Shown here in pieces: positions 1-5,786 of a DNA stretch of 16,265 nt. A program made the translations under genes and the position numbers. The stretch spans positions 1 through 16,265 of the forward strand of contig JAEDMP010000055.1 in assembly GCA_016302965.1 (NCBI GenBank), given 5' to 3'. The notes below the pieces were generated by a model, which saw nothing but the letters and a program-made list of their open reading frames with translations, was not told the origin of the DNA and did no database searches. Every line of letters starts with the position of its first letter. Position 1 is the stretch's first letter. The DNA is from Bacteroidaceae bacterium (GTDB lineage: Bacteria > Bacteroidota > Bacteroidia > Bacteroidales > Bacteroidaceae).

Positions 1-51
1 CGCAGCAGCACGGAACAACAGGAAATCGTGGACAAGATTATCACATGGTAG
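1..51 (+). CDS. C-terminal tail of an upstream gene (partial)
   Basis: Frame 1 is open from the window edge and reads RSSTEQQEIVDKIITW before a TAG at 49-51. The composition (charged, with an amphipathic EIVDKII helix) looks like a genuine protein C-terminus, but only 16 codons are visible and no family can be named. The same frame stays open for about 33 more codons after the TAG, so a decayed gene is also possible. The call rests only on amino-acid texture. Confidence 0.3.
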   Translation, partial: RSSTEQQEIVDKIITW

Positions 52-367
52 TCCATAAAGGAAATGGTGAATTCCTCTTTGGACAAAGCATATATGCAGT
101 CAGGCATACTCTCGTTCTTGTCCCTTTTCATGGAGGCAGGCTTGTTCTTCTAGCTCTTCTGCAACATTGCCAGATGAGCCTCGAAGTCTGTCTGCTCCCC
201 CTGAGTCGGTTTGTAGGGCTTATCCCAAGAGCCACTAGACTCAATCCATTTTATCAGCTGGTGTAACTACTCAGTTCACCACAGGGGCCTTTCCCTGAGC
301 AAAACGAGAGATAACAGATACATGTTATATAGAAGTGTGTAAATAATCGTCCAACTGCGTTTTTACG

Positions 368-450
368 GTACGCCCACTGGCGCACTGCAGTACGCCAACT
401 GGAAAACTGGAGTGCGCCAACTGGCGCACTATGAGCATCCAGTTGCGCTG
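368..450. repeat. Cluster of palindromic CCAACTGG-type repeats
   Basis: Related elements recur: GTACGCCCACTGG at 368-380, GTACGCCAACTGG at 390-402, a near-perfect palindrome at 411-430 (arms AGTGCGCCA and TGGCGCACT around AC), and ATCCAGTTGCGCTG at 437-450. All are built on a C(C/A)ACTGG or CAGTTG core with CGC flanks. As RNA the 411-430 element would form a 9-bp hairpin. No gene overlaps it convincingly. The function is unknown; it resembles mobile intergenic palindromes. Confidence 0.6.
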
Positions 451-602
451 TTGATGATTGCAACCCACCATTCACGTTGTTTTATTAGGGTGTCCAATTT
501 GTCGTACCGAAATCTATTCTTTTTGAAACTATATAGAAGCATTGTTTTGTTAAAATCCCGTAATTATCAGACACACCTTATTAATAAATAACGTATTTTG
601 AT

Positions 603-610
603 TATCTTTG
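603..610 (+). promoter_or_regulatory. Bacteroides-type -7 box TATCTTTG
   Basis: TATCTTTG matches the TAnnTTTG -7 consensus of the Bacteroidetes primary sigma factor exactly. No good TTTG -33 box is seen 19-21 bp upstream. Transcription starting near 617 would place all three 33-bp-spaced repeats inside the leader of the ATPase remnant at 708. Confidence 0.45.
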
Positions 611-619
611 CCAGCAGTA

Positions 620-703
620 TTCGTGCATCAAAGTGTAGTGAATGGCCCAAAGTTCGTGCATAAAAGTGTAGTGGGCAGGCGAAAGTTCGTGCATAAAAGT
701 GTA
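620..703 (+). repeat. Three direct repeats with exact 33-bp period
   Basis: The 18-nt core TTCGTGCATMAAAGTGTA occurs at 620-637 (M = C), 653-670 and 686-703 (M = A). Each copy is exactly 33 bp from the next. The spacers are partly conserved: both begin GTG and end AAAG. The last core ends 4 bp before the ATG at 708. The fixed period of about three helical turns and the position between promoter and start codon suggest a control region, either a protein-binding array or a leader element. I do not recognise a described family, and three copies are too few and too close for a CRISPR. Confidence 0.75.
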
Positions 704-707
704 AACA

Positions 708-1016
708 ATGGAAAGGAACGCTTATAGGCAATTATTGGAATGGAAGAATAATCCACGACATAAACCCCTCATCCTCAATGGTGTGCGTCATGTGGGAAAG
801 ACGTGGCTGCTCAAACATTTTGGAGAAAAACCGGTAGAAGTCAAGGCCGAGGAGAACCTGCGTGCCAAATCATTACGACAGATAGTCACAAGTAACACCT
901 CGTTGCACGGATTAAGGTTCTCGATGTCCAACTACCGGCATGAGGACTGGCTCGACAATGTACCGCTGTATGGAGTGGCGACCAGATTCACGGGTAAGAA
1001 TGAGTGTTTTATTTGA
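708..1016 (+). pseudogene. AAA+ ATPase/DUF4143 protein with internal deletion
   Basis: The 102 encoded residues join the two ends of a family that normally runs to about 380-440 residues. Residues 1-40 (MERNAYRQLLEWKNNPRHKP, then a Walker A GVRHVGKTW) are the N-terminus of a Bacteroidales AAA_14/DUF4143 ATPase. From about residue 41 (PVEVKAEENLRAKSLR, then RFSMSNYRHEDWLDNVPLY) the sequence is the family's usual C-terminus. Walker B, the sensor regions and most of DUF4143 are missing, while the frame is kept, which points to one in-frame deletion of roughly 300 codons. The last dozen residues (ATRFTGKNECFI) are not typical. A working ATPase is very unlikely. The intact promoter-like box and repeats upstream suggest it was once a regulated accessory gene. 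Confidence 0.8.
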
Positions 1017-1036
1017 CTGGAACAACCGTGACTGCC

Positions 1037-2110
1037 ATGATAAAGAAAATTATTGTTGCGTTTGACTCATTCAAGGGATGCATCTCCGCAAGCGAGGCGT
1101 GTGATGCCGCCACGGAGGGAATACACTCGGTATGCCCCGATGCCAACGTTATCCAACTCCCGTTAAGCGATGGGGGCGAGGGACTGGTGGAGTGCGTCAG
1201 AAGACTGTTGCCTACCGTTGACGTGTCGTTGTGTGTTCATGGGCCTCTGATGAAGAGGGTTGCCTGCTCGTATGCCATGTCGCTCGACGGTAAGACGGCC
1301 TATATGGAAATGGCTGCGGCAAGCGGACTGACGCTCGTGCCTGAAGACAAGCGTAATCCCTTGAACACCACTACGTATGGTGTAGGTGAGATGATGGCAG
1401 ATGCCATCGGCAGAGGATGTGAAAGCATTGTGATGGGTATCGGAGGAAGTGCCACATGCGATGCAGGTGAGGGCATGTTGAAGGCTCTTCGAGATAGAGG
1501 ACATTTGCACACGCCATGCAAGTATGTCGTGGCTTGCGATGTGGCCAATCCGTTATATGGCGAACAGGGAGCGGCCTACGTCTTCGCACCGCAGAAGGGA
1601 GCAAGCCCCAAACAAGTCAGGTTGTTGGACCAAAGGCTTCGGGCATTTGCGAACAAGACGGAGAAAGAAGGCATTGCCTCTGCCGACATGGCACACTATC
1701 CCGGGGCTGGGGCTGCCGGTGGACTGGGCTACGCCTTCCTCACTTACCTCCATGCCCAACTGGCATCTGGAATAGACATCATACTCGACATTGCCGGATT
1801 TGACGAGTTGATAAAAGATGCAGATATCGTCATTACAGGAGAGGGCAAGTCTGACGCTCAAACCTTGATGGGCAAGGTGCCGTATGGCGTGCGGAAGCGT
1901 TGCCTTGGTGCAGGCGTGGAAACCTGGCTGTTGTCGGGTGCGATAGAAGACCCGGAATCCACTCTGTCCCGCCATTTCTCCAAGGTACAGAGCATCAACG
2001 GGAACGATTCCCGTCCTCTGGTTCAACTCCTTCTGCCCGAAGTGGCAAAAGAGAATCTGAAGAAGACGGTAAAAGGGATAATGAAAAAAGGTTTAGAGGA
2101 GGATACATGA
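1037..2110 (+). CDS. Glycerate kinase (GlxK/GarK family)
   Basis: Phosphorylates D-glycerate with ATP, feeding it into glycolysis; soluble and cytoplasmic. The 357 residues are close to the family's usual ~380 and carry its signatures in order: FDSFKG at 9-14, LSDGGEG at 43-49, GIGGSATCDAGEG in the middle, DVANPLYGEQGAAYVFAPQK, the glycine-rich GAGAAGGLGYAF, and TGEGKSDAQTLMGKVP near the C-terminus. I chose ATG 1037 because MIKKIIVAFDSFKG matches the family N-terminus; an in-frame ATG at 1004 would add 11 unrelated residues and overlap the ATPase remnant. The gene starts 21 bp after that remnant's stop, so it may share its transcript. Whether it is GarK-like or GlxK-like cannot be told from sequence, so no symbol is given. 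Confidence 0.93.
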   Translation: MIKKIIVAFDSFKGCISASEACDAATEGIHSVCPDANVIQLPLSDGGEGLVECVRRLLPTVDVSLCVHGPLMKRVACSYAMSLDGKTAYMEMAAASGLTLVPEDKRNPLNTTTYGVGEMMADAIGRGCESIVMGIGGSATCDAGEGMLKALRDRGHLHTPCKYVVACDVANPLYGEQGAAYVFAPQKGASPKQVRLLDQRLRAFANKTEKEGIASADMAHYPGAGAAGGLGYAFLTYLHAQLASGIDIILDIAGFDELIKDADIVITGEGKSDAQTLMGKVPYGVRKRCLGAGVETWLLSGAIEDPESTLSRHFSKVQSINGNDSRPLVQLLLPEVAKENLKKTVKGIMKKGLEEDT

Positions 2111-2288
2111 AGTCTATTCTTGGCTTTCTTCTTCGGTTTGAGATAAAATATGTTACTTTGCCTCCGAAAAAGTGTCACAAGTGACTGTTTTTCGTAAAGC
2201 TTGATAGTAAACAGATATAGTTATATAGAACAGTTGGTCCGTTTTCTTATTCCTCTCAATTATTACAAATGTGCTTGATATTCCAAGG

Positions 2289-2336
2289 AAAAATCAGCCA
2301 AATTGAGCGGAAAATGCTGAATTTGGCTGATTTTTT
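2289..2336 (+). terminator. Strong intrinsic terminator hairpin
   Basis: A perfect 16-bp inverted repeat: AAAAATCAGCCAAATT at 2289-2304 and AATTTGGCTGATTTTT at 2320-2335, around a 15-nt loop. The right arm ends in a T-run and the left arm begins with an A-run, so it could stop transcripts from either side. It most likely ends the glycerate kinase transcript, about 180 bp after the stop codon. Confidence 0.8.
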
Positions 2337-2380
2337 CAGCCTGTCATGAAGTCATCTTCAAATCATCATGATACCAGTCC

Positions 2381-2539
2381 CAACTGAACAGGGCATTCAG
2401 TTGTGAACTGAACAGGGTATTCAGTTGTGAACTGAACAGGGCATTCAGTTGTGAACTGAACAGGGCAATCAGTTGTGAACTGAACAGGGCATTCAGTTGT
2501 CAACTGAATAGGGCAATCAGTTGTGAACAGAATAAGGCG
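2381..2539. repeat. 24-bp tandem repeat array, each unit a hairpin
   Basis: A half unit (2381-2395) is followed by six 24-bp units starting at 2396, 2420, 2444, 2468, 2492 and 2516; the last is degenerate. The consensus unit is TTCAGTTGTGAACTGAA followed by CAGGGCA. Within a unit TTCAGTT and AACTGAA are exact reverse complements around GTG. Each AACTGAA can also pair with the TTCAGTT of the next unit around CAGGGCA, so two alternative hairpin registers exist. The 24-bp period keeps reading frame, but no host gene is visible. Several units begin with A instead of T, and one has GTC in place of GTG. Confidence 0.9.
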
Positions 2540-2651
2540 TTCTTTCCGGGGACTCAGCCATATACATTAATGGTTGCTGTAAGACATTGTTTTTCAATAT
2601 GTTATTTTGGAAAGATACCGTTTGTGCTGATATACATCTATATGTCGGCTC

Positions 2652-2682
2652 TTTTTTCGATACGGAATCTGGTGTAACTTTG
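2652..2682 (+). promoter_or_regulatory. Promoter of the GT-C glycosyltransferase gene
   Basis: TAACTTTG at 2675-2682 matches TAnnTTTG exactly. TTTT at 2652-2655 sits 19 bp upstream in place of the -33 TTTG (3 of 4). Transcription should start near 2689 and give a leader of about 45 nt to the ATG at 2735. Confidence 0.65.
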
Positions 2683-2734
2683 CAGTACCAAAGCGAACCT
2701 GATTTCACATTTACAACGAAAAAAGAACTGCCTG

Positions 2735-4267
2735 ATGAAACGGAAACCCATGAACACGGAAACAACAGAAAGAAGAACAAGTGGCGGCACCTATCTCTTG
2801 GTGTCGCTGGCTTTTGTGGCGGTCAATCTGCTCACCCTGCAGAACCTGCTGCCTTGGATTGACGAAGTGATGATTCTCGACACGGCCTATCAGGCTGCCT
2901 TCCAAGGCTCGTGGGAGACTACGGCCTGGTACCGTGTGGCCGGCCAATACCCATTCTCCACCTATCCGCCTCTCTATCAGATGCTGGCAGCTTTGTGGAT
3001 GATGCTGTTCGGAGGCGGTATAGTTGCGGTGAGAAGCCTTAATCTACTTGTTGTCTTCGTGATGGGAGGCGTATGCCTGCGACTTGTCCGGCGCTATCTG
3101 TTGCCGCTCCATCCATGGCAGACGGCCCTCTTTGCACTGCTGCTGTGGGGAACGGCCGAGATAGCATGGATGTATCGCAACGGTAGGCCGGATATGTTAT
3201 GCGCCCTGCTCTTGGTCTTGTCTGTGCAAGCCATTGGCCGACATCTCGCGGCACCTTCCATCTCTTCCCGTATTGCAGTGGCTGCTATGGCGGCACTGCT
3301 CGTGGGCACCGGCATCCAGGCGGCTGTATGCCTCTTGGCACTTTGGCTGTTTGGCTTCATCGTGTTGCGGGGAAAGCGACGGCTGCTGATTCAGCTGTTG
3401 GCATTGTTGCTGACGGGTATGCTGCTGGGTGTATTGGCCATCTGTCTGTTCATGTGGATGCATGGGCGCCTGTTGGGTTTTGCCTGCAGCATCATCCAGT
3501 ATTCGGCAACCCTCTCGGCCGCCGTCCTCGCCCTCTTGCCGTGGGTAGGCGAGTTGTGGGGATTCTCTACCGCAGCCTACACGGAGAAACTGACGAGTCT
3601 CTCTGTGGAATCGGGACTGACGGATAGGTTGGCCGAGGCGTTTGCCTGTCGCAGTTTCCTCCTTTTGGCGATAGCCACCCTGGTTGCTTATCTTCTGAGT
3701 TTTCGCCGCCGCCTTTCCGCTCTCTGCACCGACAAGGGTTTCCAGCTTTGTATGGTGGCCGTCTATGTACCTGTGATCATGACCTTCGCAGGGCGTTTTG
3801 CCAACTATTATTTCTGGATGGCCTTGCTCCCCTTGGTGGTGTCGGCCACCGTTGTTGCTGAATGCCATCGGTGGAGTGGGATGGTGGTGGGAGTGATGGC
3901 CTTGCTGTTGACGGGATGGGGAGTGGAGTCGATGAGTGACTCGGAGGGCAATGCCTACCGGCGACTGCAATCCTTTGTCCATCGCCAGCAGTTCAAACCG
4001 ACAGATGTGGTGGTTGCACCCTTCTCGCTGTTCTACGAACTGAAACCGCTTTGCCGCACCTGTTATTTTGCGGGCATCTTTCCAGCAGAATATATCGGGC
4101 GGGTGGATTATGTCATTGAGGCACCCGACGGCAACGAATACAATCGCCCCATCAGCGACTATCTGGACCAACTGCGGCGTGACACTACACTCATTGTTAC
4201 GGCCGTCGACTGCATGCAGCATCCTGCCCTCATTCTCTATCAGATACAGGAGAAGAAGGATCCATAA
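2735..4267 (+). CDS. GT-C-type membrane glycosyltransferase (PMT/ArnT-like)
   Basis: Probably transfers a sugar from a polyprenyl-phosphate donor to an acceptor on the outer face of the inner membrane; donor and acceptor are unknown. The 510 residues have about ten hydrophobic segments from residue 19 on. The family hallmarks are the acidic pair D43-E44 in the first periplasmic loop just after helix 1 (LLPWIDEVMILDTAY), the YPFSTYPPLYQMLAALW helix-entry region near 72-88, and YRNGRPDM at 147-154, equivalent to the RPD motif of GT39 proteins. The last ~100 residues are hydrophilic and likely periplasmic. ATG 2735 is the first start after the promoter; ATG 2750 (M6) is possible. The protein is monocistronic by position, with its own promoter and 160 bp before the next gene. 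Very Leu/Val-rich composition weakens finer assignment. Confidence 0.75.
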   Translation: MKRKPMNTETTERRTSGGTYLLVSLAFVAVNLLTLQNLLPWIDEVMILDTAYQAAFQGSWETTAWYRVAGQYPFSTYPPLYQMLAALWMMLFGGGIVAVRSLNLLVVFVMGGVCLRLVRRYLLPLHPWQTALFALLLWGTAEIAWMYRNGRPDMLCALLLVLSVQAIGRHLAAPSISSRIAVAAMAALLVGTGIQAAVCLLALWLFGFIVLRGKRRLLIQLLALLLTGMLLGVLAICLFMWMHGRLLGFACSIIQYSATLSAAVLALLPWVGELWGFSTAAYTEKLTSLSVESGLTDRLAEAFACRSFLLLAIATLVAYLLSFRRRLSALCTDKGFQLCMVAVYVPVIMTFAGRFANYYFWMALLPLVVSATVVAECHRWSGMVVGVMALLLTGWGVESMSDSEGNAYRRLQSFVHRQQFKPTDVVVAPFSLFYELKPLCRTCYFAGIFPAEYIGRVDYVIEAPDGNEYNRPISDYLDQLRRDTTLIVTAVDCMQHPALILYQIQEKKDP

Positions 4268-4392
4268 GGGCAGAATGGGATATACATTTCGGTTGTTCCT
4301 ATCTTGTTGAATATAAGAAAGATAAAACATATAGATGCTGATACGGATATATACTTTTCTGTTTTCGGGGTAGGAAAATGGTATTTTATTCG

Positions 4393-4400
4393 TATCTTTG
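4393..4400 (+). promoter_or_regulatory. -7 box TATCTTTG of the regulator/secreted-protein pair
   Basis: TATCTTTG is an exact TAnnTTTG match placed 28 bp before the ATG at 4428, giving a leader of roughly 20 nt. No convincing -33 TTTG is seen. Because the box contains an in-frame TTG, an upstream start at 4398 would lie inside the promoter and is unlikely. Confidence 0.6.
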
Positions 4401-4427
4401 CAGAAACAAAAAGAAACCGACCGAATC

Positions 4428-5786
4428 ATGATGAAGAAGATGACCATATTCGTGATGCTGGCTCTATTGGCAGGTTGCATCAAGGTAAACCATGCTCCGC
4501 TTCCCGATGAGGATGCCCGATTGGTAACGCTGCTCAATCAGGCCGACTCCTGTCAGACCGACGGCAACCACGGGCAGTGTTTCCGCATCTGTCAGCAGAT
4601 AGCGGCGGAATATGAACAGAAGAACCTCACTGACCTGCAGAAACGATACCTGCAGAAGATGCTCACTGAAGCCGAGGCTGTCGGGACCTCTGACCCGAGA
4701 CGTGGGGCGGTGATGAAGGCCGAGGCACTGCAGCAGATGGCTACAGCCCTGATGGTGGGAGGCCAACTCGACAGTGCCTTGACGGCAGCGCACGAAGCTT
4801 GCCGAATTGCGCCCCGTGACACGATAGACTTTTGTGCCCAGACCTTGCTGCTGTTGGCACAAATCCATCTGATGAATGATGCCGGAGACAGTGTTGTCTT
4901 TTATATCGAAAAGGCAGAACGCACCGACCCCGCCGTACGGCACACCGACCTCTACCGCATCACCCGGCTCTACGGACTGGACCTGCAGCACCGCTATGCA
5001 GAGATGATGGCACTGCTCCCCGGTTATATCAAGGAGAGTGGCATACATGCCCGGGCGGAAATGGTAAGGCTGCGGATGTATCGGCATGAGGAAACCCTCC
5101 AATGGCAGACGGCCTATGCGGATGCCATCCAATTGATGGAGATAAGTGACAGCATCGCCAAGGCTGAGAATGCGGAGCATACGGCACAGATACATGCCCT
5201 GCAGCATGAGCGGCAGATGGAGTCGCAGCGTGCTGTACGCGAGGCCGAACGTGCCCGGATGTTTGCGCTCTTGAGTGTAGTGCTGCTATTGCTGTTGGCC
5301 GCATCGCTCATGGGGCTCTTCTATCGCCGCAAGGCCCGTATCGCCCATGCCAAAGAACTGGAAGCCCTGCGCCTGTCGGAGATGGCACAGGCCAATGAGA
5401 GCAATATAAGGGAGGAGAACATCAGGTTGCAGCGCCTCTACTATGAGCATCTCTATGCCATCATCCTGCCCATCCTCAATGCCCACCGGGGCAAGAGCGG
5501 ACATATCAATCTCGAAGAATCGTCGTGGGTGCTCATCGAGAAGAATACCGACATGGTGCTGCCCGGATTCACCTCGCGGCTGCGCAAACAACATCCCACG
5601 CTCACCACTGAGGATGTGCGTTTCTGCTGCCTGCTGATGATGCGCGTACCCAATGCACTGCTGGCCGATGTCTATGGTATTGCGCCATCGTCGGTGGCGG
5701 TGCGCAAGCAACGCATGAAGAAGAAACTGGACAGCGATGTGCATAACCAGACCATCGAAAACTATCTAAACCAATATATCAAATGA
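4428..5786 (+). CDS. Membrane-spanning TPR regulator with C-terminal HTH-like domain
   Basis: A 452-residue protein starting MMKKMTIFVMLALLAGC, a lipoprotein signal with lipobox LAGC and Cys17. Residues ~20-265 are helical and repeat-like (TPR type, e.g. GGQLDSALTAAHEACRIAP). A charged coiled coil follows at ~255-275, then one strong membrane helix at ~277-298 (ALLSVVLLLLLAASLMGLF) with a positive RRK after it, then a second coiled coil (~305-345). The last ~65 residues read TTEDVRFCCLLMMRVPNALL, then ADVYGIAPSSVAVRKQRMKKK, which has the shape of a LuxR-type helix-turn-helix with its recognition helix. This is the layout of Bacteroidetes one-component regulators that sense in the periplasm and bind DNA in the cytoplasm; ligand and targets are unknown. 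The 3' end overlaps the next start by ATGA, so that gene is a likely partner. A lipobox on such a protein is odd; it may simply be an uncleaved or cleavable signal. Confidence 0.75.
   Translation: MMKKMTIFVMLALLAGCIKVNHAPLPDEDARLVTLLNQADSCQTDGNHGQCFRICQQIAAEYEQKNLTDLQKRYLQKMLTEAEAVGTSDPRRGAVMKAEALQQMATALMVGGQLDSALTAAHEACRIAPRDTIDFCAQTLLLLAQIHLMNDAGDSVVFYIEKAERTDPAVRHTDLYRITRLYGLDLQHRYAEMMALLPGYIKESGIHARAEMVRLRMYRHEETLQWQTAYADAIQLMEISDSIAKAENAEHTAQIHALQHERQMESQRAVREAERARMFALLSVVLLLLLAASLMGLFYRRKARIAHAKELEALRLSEMAQANESNIREENIRLQRLYYEHLYAIILPILNAHRGKSGHINLEESSWVLIEKNTDMVLPGFTSRLRKQHPTLTTEDVRFCCLLMMRVPNALLADVYGIAPSSVAVRKQRMKKKLDSDVHNQTIENYLNQYIK

Larger units (their letters stand above)
52..619. 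other. Gene-poor, eroded intergenic stretch
   Basis: No convincing intact gene lies here. The two roughly 73-codon open frames (plus 45-266, minus 254-475) have unlikely compositions, and the second is mostly produced by the palindromic repeats at 368-450. On the minus strand, 268 down to 150 encodes a coding-like stretch containing KWIESSGSWDKPYKPTQGEQ, without a start codon and ended by TAG. The same frame then continues past that stop towards position 3, which looks like the remains of a decayed gene. An imperfect inverted repeat brackets about 481-588. I read the stretch as accessory DNA that has lost its genes. Confidence 0.4.
2111..2734. other. Long non-coding spacer after the glycerate kinase
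   Basis: These 624 bp hold no credible gene. In order they contain a near-match to the -7 box (TTACTTTG, 2153-2160), a short GTCAC/GTGAC dyad at 2174-2185 followed by a T-run, a strong terminator hairpin (2289-2336), the 24-bp repeat array (2381-2539), and the promoter of the next gene (2652-2682). The roughly 90-codon open frames crossing 2517-2862 are shadows created by the repeats and the following gene. Confidence 0.6.

Noticed and set aside
620..706. CRISPR-like array
   Set aside because: Only three 18-nt repeats with 15-nt, partly conserved spacers, and no cas genes. The geometry fits a regulatory direct repeat instead.
1004..1036. Upstream ATG start for the glycerate kinase
   Set aside because: It would add MFYLTGTTVTA, overlapping the ATPase remnant and not matching the family N-terminus, which begins at MIKKIIVAFDSFKG.
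2381..2539. CRISPR or repeat-protein gene
   Set aside because: Units are contiguous with no variable spacers, and no start codon or longer reading frame makes use of the 8-codon period.
3197..4537. 446-codon open frame on the minus strand
   Set aside because: It is antisense to the GT-C glycosyltransferase and runs past its end; the product is rich in His, Gln and Arg with no family texture, as expected of a shadow frame in high-GC coding DNA.
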